From positions 587,875-651,874 of the forward strand of contig NZ_JACHWB010000001.1 of assembly GCF_014191055.1 (NCBI RefSeq): DNA of 64,000 nt, written 5' to 3'. The position numbers were made by a program, and so were the translations under genes. Of the stretch, positions 10,758 to 20,477 are shown one piece after another. A model generated the notes under the pieces. That model was given only the letters and a program-made list of their open reading frames with translations. It did no database searches and was not told where the DNA came from. The stretch's first letter is position 1, and every line of letters begins with the position of its first letter. Origin of the DNA: Microvirga lupini. GTDB lineage: Bacteria > Pseudomonadota > Alphaproteobacteria > Rhizobiales > Beijerinckiaceae.

Positions 10758-11476
10758 GGGCGGATCTCCTCGGCCACCGGCTCGCCGGCGCGGACGGCTT
10801 TCTCCATCGCCTCCCATCGCGAGGCATCGACGGGTTCGAAGACGATCTCATCGCCGGCGGCAAACAGGAAAACCGGATCGCGCTCCGGCGCATAGGGCCG
10901 CACGGGCGTCAGGCCTAGATTGTGCCAGCCGCTCGGCATGTCCATGGGGGCGATGCCGGCCTGCTCGCCGCCGATCATGATCGTGCCGGCCGGAATCTTG
11001 GCCCGGGGATGAAGCCTGCGGGACGTGGCGATCCTCTTGTCGAGGCCGCCGAGATAGGTGAAGCCCGGCAGGAAGCCGATCATGTAGATGCGGTAGATCG
11101 CCGACGAATGGATCTCGATCACCTGGTTCGGCGTCAGGCCATGGATCTCCGCCACCTCCTCCAGGTCGCTTCCATACGCACCGCCATACACCACGGGCAC
11201 GCGCCAGCGCCGGCCCACCGCGTGGCGGGGTGCGAGGTCCTTCGTCTCCTGGTCGAGAAGCCTGACCAAGGCGTCGTAATCGGTCGCCGCCGGATCGAAC
11301 TGGATGGTCAGGGAGCGATAGGTGGGTACGGTCTCGATCAGCCCTGCGGGAGCGTGGGCGCGGACGATTTCGTCGAGAGCCAGAACCATGGCGTTGAGGG
11401 CTGGGTCGATCGTGCTCCCGAACTCGACCGTCAGGGCGCTGTCGCCGCAGGGAAGAATCTTAGGTGTTGGCACCAC
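10754..11476 (-). CDS. pxpB: 5-oxoprolinase subunit B (KipI family)
   Basis: 240 residues, normal for the KipI/PxpB family. Diagnostic stretches: CGDSALTVEFGSTIDPALN at the N-terminus, VPVVYGGAYGSDLEEVA in the middle, then MIGFLPGFTYLGGLD and the C-terminal GWHNLGLTPVR. Such proteins pair with PxpC to form the ATP-dependent transfer part of 5-oxoprolinase. In Bacillus the homologue KipI also inhibits a sporulation kinase, which is not relevant here. It overlaps pxpC by four bases and is divergent from the 3-hydroxybutyrate dehydrogenase gene across a 219-base gap with no gene in it. Confidence 0.93.
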   Translation of the reverse strand: MVPTPKILPCGDSALTVEFGSTIDPALNAMVLALDEIVRAHAPAGLIETVPTYRSLTIQFDPAATDYDALVRLLDQETKDLAPRHAVGRRWRVPVVYGGAYGSDLEEVAEIHGLTPNQVIEIHSSAIYRIYMIGFLPGFTYLGGLDKRIATSRRLHPRAKIPAGTIMIGGEQAGIAPMDMPSGWHNLGLTPVRPYAPERDPVFLFAAGDEIVFEPVDASRWEAMEKAVRAGEPVAEEIRP

Positions 11477-11695
11477 GCCCCCATTGCGTTGTCGAAAGGC
11501 ATCCGATCCATCTCATATCGGCGCCTGCCAGACAACGGCAGGGAAGGGGCAATGGACATGCGCCCGGCACATGGGCGGTGCAGAGCGGAGCGTCTCCCTT
11601 CCATGCTCCTTTTTGCTAGGCTCACTTCCACCTCGTCCCTTGTGCTATGCCTGCCCTCATCTGATGCCTGAGCCCAGGCCCATGCGGAGAAGACC

Positions 11696-12481
11696 ATGAC
11701 CTTGACATCGAAGACAGCCGTCGTCACCGGCTCGACCAGCGGCATCGGCCTGGCCATTGCCCGCGCGCTCGCCAAGGAAGGCGCGAACATCGTCCTCAAC
11801 GGTCTGGGAGACGAGGCCGAGATCGAGAAGACCCGCGCCGGAATCGAGAGCGAATTCGGCGTGAAGGCCCTCTATTCGCCGGCCAACATGCTGAAAAGCG
11901 ATGAGATCGAGGAGATGGTCCGGCTCGGCGAGCGCAGCTTCGGCAGCGTCGATATCCTGGTCAACAATGCGGGCATCCAGTTCGTCTCGCCGGTGGAAGA
12001 TTTCCCAGTCGAGAAGTGGGATCAGATCATCGCCATCAATCTGTCCTCGGCCTTCCATGCCATCCGCGCCGCTGTGCCCGGCATGAAGGCGCGCAAGTGG
12101 GGCCGCATCATCAACACGGCCTCGGCCCACTCGCTCGTGGCCTCGCCGTTCAAGTCGGCCTATGTGGCGGCCAAGCACGGCATCGCGGGCCTCACCAAGA
12201 CGGTGGCCCTGGAGGTGGCGACGCATGGCATCACGGTGAACTGCATCAGCCCCGGCTATGTGTGGACGCCCCTCGTCGAGCGGCAGATTCCCGACACCAT
12301 GAAGGCGCGCGGGCTCACCAAGGAGCAGGTGATCAACGACGTGCTGCTCGAGGCGCAGCCCACTAAGCAGTTCGTCACCGTCGATCAGGTGGCCGCTCTC
12401 GCCGTGTTCCTGTGCTCCGATGCGGCCAGCCAGATGTCCGGCGCCAACCTGTCGATGGATGGCGGCTGGACGGCGAAGTAA
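11696..12481 (+). CDS. bdhA: 3-hydroxybutyrate dehydrogenase (SDR family)
   Basis: 261 residues. A short-chain dehydrogenase with the NAD-binding TGSTSGIG at 11-18, NNAG at 90-93, and the catalytic triad Ser143, Tyr156 and Lys160 (TASAHSLVASPFKSAYVAAK). The stretches NIVLNG, NAGIQFVSPVE and the C-terminal GWTAK fit (R)-3-hydroxybutyrate dehydrogenases, which oxidise the monomer of polyhydroxybutyrate to acetoacetate with NAD. It stands alone and is divergent from pxpB. Another SDR activity is possible, but the sequence match to the family pattern is close. Confidence 0.88.
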   Translation: MTLTSKTAVVTGSTSGIGLAIARALAKEGANIVLNGLGDEAEIEKTRAGIESEFGVKALYSPANMLKSDEIEEMVRLGERSFGSVDILVNNAGIQFVSPVEDFPVEKWDQIIAINLSSAFHAIRAAVPGMKARKWGRIINTASAHSLVASPFKSAYVAAKHGIAGLTKTVALEVATHGITVNCISPGYVWTPLVERQIPDTMKARGLTKEQVINDVLLEAQPTKQFVTVDQVAALAVFLCSDAASQMSGANLSMDGGWTAK

Positions 12482-12495
12482 TTTATACTGACCGC

Positions 12496-12525
12496 AATCC
12501 CGGATCGCCTGCGGCGTCCGGGATT
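12496..12525. repeat. Palindromic intergenic element between convergent genes
   Basis: A near-perfect hairpin: AATCCCGGA (12496-12504) pairs with TCCGGGATT (12517-12525), and the inner CGCC/GGCG closes around TGC. It lies between the convergent bdhA and pip genes and shares the TCCGGGAT arm with the longer repeats near 44.3, 46.8 and 51.3 kb. It could serve as a bidirectional terminator, but there is no T tract. Confidence 0.7.
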
Positions 12526-12535
12526 ACGGGGAGCA

Positions 12536-13483
<948 letters not shown>

Positions 13484-13650
13484 TTAAGGGCTCCTGCAGA
13501 GGGAACCCATCCATAGCCGGGGGAAAGGCCCCTGTCAGCATGGCCCTGAATTCCTAAGCCGGCTTCATACCCCTAGACGCGTCGTGCAACTGTCATATAG
13601 TTTTGCAACTGGGGAACAAGGGCAAAGCCCAACCACACTGGAGGACGAGG

Positions 13651-14724
13651 ATGTTGACGAAACGCACCAGCCTGAAGCTGGCAACCGCTCTGGCCGCTCT
13701 CATGGTCGTCGGATCGGCAGAAGCCGCCGAGAAGCTGCGGCTCCTGACCTGGTCGGGCTATGCACCGGCCGATGTCGTGGCGCAGTTCACGAAGGAGACG
13801 GGCATTGAGGTCGAGGTGACGACCTCGAACAACGAGGAGATGATCTCCAAGCTGCGCGCCACCCAGGGCGCCGGCTTCGACCTCGCTCAGCCGAGCCAGG
13901 ACCGCATCGCCGGCCCGCAGGCGGAGTTCGGCATCTACAAGCCCCTCGATGTCTCCAAGCTCAAGTCAGACCAGTTCATCGCCTCGATGCTTGAGGCCAC
14001 CAAAAAGAACACAACCGTCGACGGCAAGGTCTATGGCGTTCCCCACATCTGGGGCACGGACGGCCTCGTGGTGAACACGAAAGCCGCGTCCAAGGTCGCC
14101 GACTACAACGACCTCTGCGATCCCTCGCTGGCCGGTAAGACCAGCTTCCGCGCCAAGCGCCCCGCGCTGATCGCTTTCGCCTTCGCCAACGGCATGGATC
14201 CCTTCGCGGCCTATGGCGATGCGAAGGCCTATGCGGCCCTGATGGACAAGGTCGGTGCCAAGCTCGCCGAGTGCAAGAAGAACGTGAAGTTCTTCTGGGA
14301 AGGCTCGGACCAACTCCTCAACGCCGTGCGCTCCGGCGAGATCGTCGCCGCCATGGCCTGGGATACGGGCGGATGGAAGCTCAATGCCGAGAACCCGGAC
14401 ATGAAGTTCGTCGCGCCGAAGTCCGGTGCTCTCGGCTGGGTCGACACCTTCGCGATCCCCGCCAAGGGCCGCAATGACGATGCCGCCTACAAGTGGATCA
14501 ACTTCAACATGCGTCCGGAAATCGCCGCGAAAGTCGCGGCCGCGGCCGGCAACTTCACGGCCTCGAATGGCGCCGACAAGCTCATGGAAGGCAAGCTGAA
14601 GGATCAGTTCGCCGAGAGCTTCCCGAAGGCCGCCATCGACAACATCCGGTGGTACCCGGCCGTGCCGGCGGGCCTCGAAGAGATCGAGGGCAAGGTTCTC
14701 GACCGCCTGAAGGCCGGTTCGTAA
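13651..14724 (+). CDS. ABC importer periplasmic binding protein, polyamine (PotD/PotF) type
   Basis: 357 residues from ATG 13651, preceded by GAGGACGAGG. Residues 1-26 form a Sec signal peptide (basic start, hydrophobic core, VGSAEA cut). The mature part starts EKLRLLTWSGYAP, the family-1 polyamine-binding pattern, with YGVPHIWGTDGLVVN and AMAWDTGGWKL. It heads a four-gene operon (binding protein, ATPase, two permeases). PotD-type proteins bind putrescine or spermidine, but closely related ones bind other cations or opines, so the ligand is uncertain. A strong hairpin lies just after the stop. Confidence 0.88.
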   Translation: MLTKRTSLKLATALAALMVVGSAEAAEKLRLLTWSGYAPADVVAQFTKETGIEVEVTTSNNEEMISKLRATQGAGFDLAQPSQDRIAGPQAEFGIYKPLDVSKLKSDQFIASMLEATKKNTTVDGKVYGVPHIWGTDGLVVNTKAASKVADYNDLCDPSLAGKTSFRAKRPALIAFAFANGMDPFAAYGDAKAYAALMDKVGAKLAECKKNVKFFWEGSDQLLNAVRSGEIVAAMAWDTGGWKLNAENPDMKFVAPKSGALGWVDTFAIPAKGRNDDAAYKWINFNMRPEIAAKVAAAAGNFTASNGADKLMEGKLKDQFAESFPKAAIDNIRWYPAVPAGLEEIEGKVLDRLKAGS

Positions 14725-14746
14725 ATCCCCCATCAAAATGTCTCGC

Positions 14747-14772
14747 CATCCCCCAGCTCACGCTGGGGGATG
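14747..14772 (+). terminator. Intra-operon hairpin (attenuator) between binding-protein and ATPase genes
   Basis: Eleven-base stem CATCCCCCAGC (14747-14757) / GCTGGGGGATG (14762-14772) with a four-base loop. No T tract follows, so it should slow or protect rather than fully stop transcription; such hairpins commonly keep binding-protein mRNA in excess over transporter mRNA. It also contains the ATG at 14770, which argues against that ATG as the ATPase start. Confidence 0.65.
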
Positions 14773-14793
14773 ACTCTTTGTATCGGCAGCGTC

Positions 14794-15879
14794 ATGGCCT
14801 CTTCCACCGATCTCGACATCGTCAACGTCACCAAGCGCTTCGGCTCGCATGCCGCCGTCGATGACGTGAGCTTCAGCGTCGCGCCCGGCGAGTTCTTCTC
14901 GATCCTCGGCCCTTCGGGCTGCGGCAAGACCACGCTGATGCGCATGATCGCCGGCTTCGAGCATCCGACCTCCGGCGACATCCGCATCCGTGGCAAATCG
15001 ATGATCGGCGTTCCGGCCAACAAGCGTCCGGTCAACATGGTGTTCCAGAGCCTCGCGCTCTTTCCCATGATGAGCGTCGGCGAGAATGTGGCCTATGGGC
15101 TGACCTGCCGCGGTGTCTCCCGCGCGCAGGCCGAGGAACGCGCGAACCGCATGCTGGAGCGGGTGGGCCTCAAAGGCTTCGGAGAGCGCCGTGTGACCGC
15201 GCTCTCGGGCGGCCAGCGCCAGCGCGTGGCGATTGCCCGCTGCCTCGTGCTCGAACCCACCCTCGTGCTCCTCGACGAGCCGCTCGGCGCGCTTGATCTG
15301 AAACTGCGCGAGCACATGAAGATCGAGCTCAAGCAGCTCCAGGGCACCTTCAACACCACCTTCGCCTATATCACGCACGACCAGTCCGAAGCGCTCGTCA
15401 TGTCCGACCGCATCGCCGTGATGAACCAGGGCCGGTTCGAGCAGGTGGGAAGTCCGCGCGAGCTCTATCACAATCCCGCAACGCCATTCGTAGCGAGCTT
15501 CGTCGGCGAGACAAACCGCCTGCAGGGTGAGGCGGCACCCGCTGCCAATGGCACCATCGCCGTGCGGCTTCCCTCCGGTGCCGTCGTGCAGGGGCAGGGG
15601 AGCGCAGCCGCGAAGGCGGCGCTCGCCTTCGTCCGCCCCGAGGCGGTTGCGCTGGCCCAGGATCCCGCACCATTAAGCAATCTGCCCAATCGCTTCGAGG
15701 GTCGCGTCTCGGCGGTGCTGTTCGACGGCGCCGCTTCGAGCCTGCTCATCGACACGACCGGCTTTGAACAGCCGGTCCGCGCCGTGCTGCCGCAGGCTGG
15801 GCCGCTCGCCGGCATCCAGGTCGGCGCGCCCATCCATGTGGGCTGGACGGCGGACGCCATGAAGGTTTTCGCCGCATGA
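14794..15879 (+). CDS. ABC importer ATP-binding protein, PotA type
   Basis: 361 residues from ATG 14794 (MASSTDLDIVNVTKRFGSH); the in-frame ATG at 14770 lies inside a hairpin and is less likely. Motifs: Walker A GPSGCGKT at about residues 41-48, signature [15 protein letters not shown], Walker B LVLLDEPLGALD and the H-loop YITHDQSEAL. The C-terminal third is a TOBE domain as in PotA and FbpC. It energises uptake through the two permeases that follow, and overlaps the first permease gene by four bases. Confidence 0.93.
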   Translation: MASSTDLDIVNVTKRFGSHAAVDDVSFSVAPGEFFSILGPSGCGKTTLMRMIAGFEHPTSGDIRIRGKSMIGVPANKRPVNMVFQSLALFPMMSVGENVAYGLTCRGVSRAQAEERANRMLERVGLKGFGERRVTALSGGQRQRVAIARCLVLEPTLVLLDEPLGALDLKLREHMKIELKQLQGTFNTTFAYITHDQSEALVMSDRIAVMNQGRFEQVGSPRELYHNPATPFVASFVGETNRLQGEAAPAANGTIAVRLPSGAVVQGQGSAAAKAALAFVRPEAVALAQDPAPLSNLPNRFEGRVSAVLFDGAASSLLIDTTGFEQPVRAVLPQAGPLAGIQVGAPIHVGWTADAMKVFAA

Positions 15880-16745
15880 CCGGGAAGCCCGCGCAGCGTC
15901 TCACGCTCTTCCTGCTGCTCGCGCCCGCCATCCTGTGGCTCGGGCTGCTCATCGTGCTGCCGCATGTGGAGATTCTCGTCCTCTCCTTCAGCGAGCGCGT
16001 GGCGCCGCGGGTTTATGCCTTCGGGTTCGGCAATTATCTCGAGTTCTTCACCGAGCCGCTCTACTGGCGCACCTTCGCGCGCACGGCCTTCATGTCGATT
16101 CTGGTGACGGCGCTCACGCTGGTGCTCGCCTTTCCCATCGCGCTCTACATCGCCCGCGTGGCGCAGGGGCGCCTCAAGGCCATGCTGCTGCTGCTCTGCC
16201 TCTTGCCGTTCTGGGTGTCGGAACTCGTACGGACCCTCGGCTGGATGATCCTGCTCCGCGAGACCGGCGTGATCTCCTACATGCTGCGCTCCATCGGCCT
16301 CGCGGGTCAGCCGGTGGAGCTTCTCTACAATGACGGTGCGGTGATCCTCGGTCTCGTCTATGGCGGGCTGCTGTTCATGATCGTGCCGCTCGCCAACGCG
16401 CTGGAGAGCCTGGAGCCTGCCGTGGTCGAGGCCGGCTACGATCTCGGCGGCAGCCGCTGGACGGTTCTGCGTCGCATCGTCATTCCCCACGCCATGCCCG
16501 GCATCGTGGCAGGCTGCATCATCGTGTTCATGCTCACGGTGGGCAATTTCGCCACGCCGGTGCTGCTCGGGGGAAAGAACGGGTTGTGGTTCACGGAGCA
16601 GATCTACGCGCAGTTCATCACGCGCTTCAACTGGCCCCAGGGCGCGGCCTTCGGAATGCTGCTCCTGCTCTTGTCATCAGCCATCGTATGGCTGGGCCTG
16701 CGCCTCACCGGCCAAAGCCTCGGCACCACCCTGAAGCAGGCATGA
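15876..16745 (+). CDS. ABC importer permease, PotB type
   Basis: 289 residues with about six membrane segments, the first near residues 9-31. The cytoplasmic EAA loop that docks on the ATPase is VEAGYDLGGSRWTVLRRIVI, followed by PHAMPGIVAGC. It starts inside an ATGA overlap with the ATPase gene and is four bases from the second permease gene. With that protein it forms the membrane channel of the polyamine-type importer. Confidence 0.92.
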   Translation: MTGKPAQRLTLFLLLAPAILWLGLLIVLPHVEILVLSFSERVAPRVYAFGFGNYLEFFTEPLYWRTFARTAFMSILVTALTLVLAFPIALYIARVAQGRLKAMLLLLCLLPFWVSELVRTLGWMILLRETGVISYMLRSIGLAGQPVELLYNDGAVILGLVYGGLLFMIVPLANALESLEPAVVEAGYDLGGSRWTVLRRIVIPHAMPGIVAGCIIVFMLTVGNFATPVLLGGKNGLWFTEQIYAQFITRFNWPQGAAFGMLLLLLSSAIVWLGLRLTGQSLGTTLKQA

Positions 16746-16749
16746 CGCC

Positions 16750-17589
16750 ATGAACCGTCCGTCTCTCAGTTGGAAGCTCTACATCGCGGCGTTCTACCTG
16801 TTCCTGTTCGCGCCGCTTCTCGTTGTCGCGATCTTCGCCTTCAACGCGAGCCCGTTCCCGTCGCCACCCTGGCGCGGCTTCACGCTGGAATGGTTCACCG
16901 GCTCCGGCACCGTCGTCGGCAAGCCGGGCGTGCTGGTCGATCCCATCTGGCTCGAGAGCATCGGCAACAGTTTTCGGGTCGCCATTCCTGTGGCGCTGCT
17001 CGCCGTGCTTCTCGGCACCGTTAATGCCTGGGTGCTGGAGCGCGCCGAGTTCCGCGGCAAGACATTCGTCGCCATGATGATGCTCTGGCCACTGGTCATT
17101 CCCGGCGTGGTGCTCGGCATCTCGATCCTGGCCTTCTTCTCGCGCGTTGCGAACGGGCTTGAGGACTGGCTTCAGACGGACCTGGATTTCTTGCGCCCAG
17201 GCCTGCCGTTGGTGGTGCTGGGGCAGCTCTCCTTCATCCTCACCATCGCGACGCTCATCATCGCCGCGCGCCTGCGCAAGTTCGACCGGTCGCTGGAGGA
17301 GGCCGCCTTCGATCTCGGCGCCAGCCGCGCGCGGGTGCTGCGCACCGTCACGCTGCCTTTCTTAAGCCCCGCGCTCATCGGCGCCGGACTCGTGGCGCTG
17401 TTGATGTCGTTTGAGAACTTCAACACGACCCTGATGCTCGTCGGCTCCGAGGCGCCGCTGCCGATTGCCATGTACGGTCAAATGCGCGAGGGCGCGTCGC
17501 CCGCCATCAACGCGGTCAGCCTGCTGCTCATGCTCGGCGTCGGCGGAATTGCGAGCGTATTTGCGCTGACTTCGAAGGCGGAGCGGTAA
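16750..17589 (+). CDS. ABC importer permease, PotC type
   Basis: 279 residues with a membrane segment near residues 8-28 and several more through the chain. The EAA loop is LEEAAFDLGASRARVLRTVT, then LPFLSPALIGAG. It is the last gene of the operon that begins at 13651; a large structured repeat follows, which may end transcription. It pairs with the preceding permease. Confidence 0.92.
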   Translation: MNRPSLSWKLYIAAFYLFLFAPLLVVAIFAFNASPFPSPPWRGFTLEWFTGSGTVVGKPGVLVDPIWLESIGNSFRVAIPVALLAVLLGTVNAWVLERAEFRGKTFVAMMMLWPLVIPGVVLGISILAFFSRVANGLEDWLQTDLDFLRPGLPLVVLGQLSFILTIATLIIAARLRKFDRSLEEAAFDLGASRARVLRTVTLPFLSPALIGAGLVALLMSFENFNTTLMLVGSEAPLPIAMYGQMREGASPAINAVSLLLMLGVGGIASVFALTSKAER

Positions 17590-17609
17590 GACAGATCGAA
17601 TTCCTCTGC

Positions 17610-17711
17610 CCTCATCCTGAGGAGGTCGCGGAGCGACCGTCTCGAAGGAGGATCCAGAGAGCACTGGATCCTCCTTCGAGACGCAGACTTCGTCTGCTCC
17701 TCAGGATGAGG
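17610..17711. repeat. Cloverleaf-like mosaic palindromic repeat (102 bp)
   Basis: Outer arms CCTCATCCTGAGGAG (17610-17624) and its exact complement (17697-17711) enclose three hairpins. These are GGTCGC/GCGACC around GGA (17624-17638), a perfect 18-bp stem with an 8-base loop (17639-17682), and GCAGAC/GTCTGC around TTC (17683-17697). The design matches the CCTCATCCTGAGGAG-type intergenic repeats found in many Rhizobiales chromosomes. It lies between convergent operons, where it could terminate transcription from both sides. Confidence 0.9.
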
Positions 17712-17735
17712 TGAGAGTAGAATGAACTAGGGTGA

Positions 17736-18803
17736 TCACCGCCCCCAGGTGCGCTCGAGGACGTTGATCCAGTTTTCGTAGCAGAGCTTGCGCACGGTCG
17801 CTTCGTCATAGCCATGGCGGCGCATGGCCTCGACGAGGCGGGGCAGGCCGCGCACGTCGCCGATCTCGGCCGGAATCGTCGCGCCGTCGAAGTCGGAGCC
17901 GAGGCCGACGCCGTCCACGCCCACATGCTCGATCAGGTGGTCCATATGGCGGATCATCTCTTCCAGCGGCGTGTCGTCGTTGCGCATGCCGTCGGGGCGG
18001 ATGAACGAGGTGGCGAAGTTTACGCCCACCATGCCGCGGCTCTCGCGGATGGCGCCGAGCTGCTTGTCGGTCAGGTTGCGCGAGTGCTTGCAGATCTCCC
18101 AAGCATTCGAGTGGGTGGCGACGAGCGGCGCATCCGAGAGCCGCGCCACGTCCCAGAAACCCTTCTCGTTCAGGTGCGAGAGGTCGATCATGATCTTAAG
18201 GCGGTTGCAGGCGCGCACCAGCTCGATGCCGCGATCGGTGAGGCCAGGGCCCGTATCGGGTGTCGACGGATAGCGGAACGGCACGCCGTGGCCAAAGATG
18301 TTCGGGCGGCTCCAGACCGGCCCGATGGAGCGCAGGCCGCTCTCGTAGAGCACGTCGAGCATGTAGAGATCCGGATCGATCCCTTCCGCGCCCTCGATAT
18401 GCAGGATCGCCGCGAGCTTGCCCGCATCGATGCAGTGGCGGATGTCGGCGGCCGTGCGGCAGATCTTCACCTCACCCTTCGAGGCGCGCTCGATGCGGAT
18501 TAGCAGCGCGGCCATGTGCGCCGTCACCTGCTGGCTCGTCGGGAGCGCGAGCTGCGAGGGGAGGGGCACGTCGTAGTGCGCGTGAGTCATCAGCTCATCC
18601 ACGTCGAGGCCCATGCTCTCGGAGGGCACATAGACGGCGAAGAACCCGCCGACAAAGCCGCCCTGCTTCATGCGCGGCCAGTCGAGATGGCCGATATTGT
18701 CGCCTTCGAGAAAAGCCTGCTCGGGCTGGATCTTGCCGCGCATCAGGCGCAGCAGCACGTCGTTGTGACCGTCGAAAACAGGCATCAGAGAAGAGCGGGA
18801 CAT
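17736..18803 (-). CDS. Membrane dipeptidase (peptidase family M19)
   Basis: 355 residues. A binuclear zinc dipeptidase of the renal-dipeptidase family, which cleaves dipeptides including ones with a C-terminal D-residue. Ligand motifs: FDGHNDVL (HxD) at about residues 9-16, HIEGAEGID (bridging Glu), IDLSHLN, VATHSNAW and GLGSDFDG. There is no obvious signal peptide, so despite the family name it is probably cytoplasmic. It is the last gene of the dipeptide-importer operon (37 bases after the last ATPase gene), so imported dipeptides are likely its substrates. Confidence 0.93.
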   Translation of the reverse strand: MSRSSLMPVFDGHNDVLLRLMRGKIQPEQAFLEGDNIGHLDWPRMKQGGFVGGFFAVYVPSESMGLDVDELMTHAHYDVPLPSQLALPTSQQVTAHMAALLIRIERASKGEVKICRTAADIRHCIDAGKLAAILHIEGAEGIDPDLYMLDVLYESGLRSIGPVWSRPNIFGHGVPFRYPSTPDTGPGLTDRGIELVRACNRLKIMIDLSHLNEKGFWDVARLSDAPLVATHSNAWEICKHSRNLTDKQLGAIRESRGMVGVNFATSFIRPDGMRNDDTPLEEMIRHMDHLIEHVGVDGVGLGSDFDGATIPAEIGDVRGLPRLVEAMRRHGYDEATVRKLCYENWINVLERTWGR

Positions 18804-18840
18804 CGTTTCACATCAAAAATGGGTGGCGGAAAAAGGACAT

Positions 18841-19623
18841 TTAAGCGGCCGGAGCCTGGGCCGGCTGCGTGGCAACACGCGTGAAGCCCTGGCTCGCGTG
18901 GATCAGGGAGCGCGTATATGCGTTCGAGGCGTCACCCGAGCGCAGGGCATCGGCGGTCGTCTCCTCGACGGCCTCACCATGCTGCATGACGAGCAGGCGC
19001 TCGCACAGATGGGCCACGACGGCAAGGTCGTGACTGACCAGGATATAGGTCAGGCCGAGTCTCCGGCGCAGGTCGTCGAGCAGGTTCAGGATTTCGGCCT
19101 GAACGGAGGCATCGAGCGCCGAGGTCGGCTCGTCGAGGAGCAGCACCTTCGGGCGCAGGATCAGCGCGCGGGCAATGGCAATGCGCTGGCGCTGGCCGCC
19201 GGAGAGCTGGTGCGGATAGCGGAAGCGGAAGGAGGGGCCGAGACCCACCTCGCGCAGGGCCTGCAGGATGCGTGCCTCCGCATCCTTCTTCTCGCCGTGG
19301 ATGGCGAGAGGCTCGGAGAGCGTACGGTCCACCGTATGGCGTGGATGCAGGGAGGCGTAGGGGTCCTGGAAGACCATCTGCACCGTGCGATAGAAGGCCT
19401 TGCTGCGCGGCGTGGTGACTTCCTTGCCGTCGACCAGGACACGCCCGCTGGTGATCGGCGCAAGCCCGCAGATCGCCCGCAGCACCGTGGATTTGCCGGA
19501 GCCGGATTCGCCCACGAGGCCGTAGGCTGCGCCGGGCTCTACGTGGAAGCTGACGTTCTTGACGGCCTCGACCCGGAGGCGTCCAGTGCCGAACACGACG
19601 TTGAGGTTTTGAATATCGAGCAT
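18841..19623 (-). CDS. Dipeptide/oligopeptide-type ABC ATP-binding protein, DppF type
   Basis: 260 residues from ATG 19623 (MLDIQNLNVVFG), which has a GGGGAGG ribosome site about eight bases upstream. A GTG at 19644 overlapping the previous stop is the alternative start. Motifs: Walker A GESGSGKST, a long Q-loop (VFQDPYASLHPRHTV), signature [15 protein letters not shown], Walker B VLLLDEPTSALD and switch His in LVSHDLAVVAH. Together with DppD it powers the permease pair of the operon. Confidence 0.92.
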   Translation of the reverse strand: MLDIQNLNVVFGTGRLRVEAVKNVSFHVEPGAAYGLVGESGSGKSTVLRAICGLAPITSGRVLVDGKEVTTPRSKAFYRTVQMVFQDPYASLHPRHTVDRTLSEPLAIHGEKKDAEARILQALREVGLGPSFRFRYPHQLSGGQRQRIAIARALILRPKVLLLDEPTSALDASVQAEILNLLDDLRRRLGLTYILVSHDLAVVAHLCERLLVMQHGEAVEETTADALRSGDASNAYTRSLIHASQGFTRVATQPAQAPAA

Positions 19624-19640
19624 TGATCCTGCCTCCCCGG

Positions 19641-20477
19641 TCACAAGGCCCAGGATGGGTCGCGGTTCAGGGTGGGCAGCGGACGAACGTCGTTCGCCAG
19701 CGTCGGCAGGCAGCGCATCAGCCCTTGCGTGTAGGGATGCTGCGCCTCGCGAAGGTTCTTCGCCTCCAGTTCCTCGACCACGCGGCCGGCATACATCACC
19801 AGCACCCGGTCGCAGAAGGATGAGACGAGCTTTAGATCGTGCGAGATGAAGATGAGGCCCATGCCGCGCTCGGTGACGAGCTCGTCGAGAATGCGCAGCA
19901 CCTCCATAGAGACCGTCACGTCGAGCGCCGAGGTGGGCTCGTCGGCGATGAGCAGGTCGGGCTCGGTCACGAGCATCATGGCGATCATGGCGCGCTGCCC
20001 CATGCCGCCCGACACCTCGTGCGGATAGAGGGAGAACACGCGGCCGGGATCGCGCATCTTCACGGCCTCCAGCATGGCGAGAGCCCTGTCACGAGCTTCG
20101 CCACGTCCAGCTTTGGCATGGGCCTGATAAGCCTCGATGATCTGCTCACCGATGGTCATGACCGGGTTCAGCGAATATTTCGGATCCTGCATCACCATGC
20201 TGATGCGCCCGCCGCGCAGGGTGCGCAGGGTTTTCTTCGAGGCGGTGAGCAGATCGATGCCGTCGAAGGCGAGGCGCTTGGCCTTTACCTCGCCGGGAGG
20301 CGGCGTCAGGCCGAGAATGGCGCGGCCCGTCTGCGACTTGCCGGAGCCCGACTCGCCCACGATGCCGAGGCGCTCGCGGCCGAGCTGGAAGGACACGCCG
20401 CGCACCGCTTCCACGGTGCCGGTGCGCAGATGAAAGCGGACGCGCAGGTCCTCGACGTCGAGAAGCGGCTTCGTCAT
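19641..20477 (-). CDS. Dipeptide/oligopeptide-type ABC ATP-binding protein, DppD type
   Basis: 278 residues from ATG 20477 (MTKPLLDVEDLRVRF), which overlaps the permease stop in an ATGA quartet. Motifs: Walker A GESGSGKSQ (the canonical final T is Q, as in many DppD proteins), Q-loop MVMQDPKYSLNPVMTIG, signature VSGGMGQRAMIAMML, Walker B LLIADEPTSALD and switch His FISHDLKLV. The C-terminal part (HPYTQGLMRCLP) is the peptide-importer extension. It pairs with the DppF-type ATPase. Confidence 0.92.
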   Translation of the reverse strand: MTKPLLDVEDLRVRFHLRTGTVEAVRGVSFQLGRERLGIVGESGSGKSQTGRAILGLTPPPGEVKAKRLAFDGIDLLTASKKTLRTLRGGRISMVMQDPKYSLNPVMTIGEQIIEAYQAHAKAGRGEARDRALAMLEAVKMRDPGRVFSLYPHEVSGGMGQRAMIAMMLVTEPDLLIADEPTSALDVTVSMEVLRILDELVTERGMGLIFISHDLKLVSSFCDRVLVMYAGRVVEELEAKNLREAQHPYTQGLMRCLPTLANDVRPLPTLNRDPSWAL

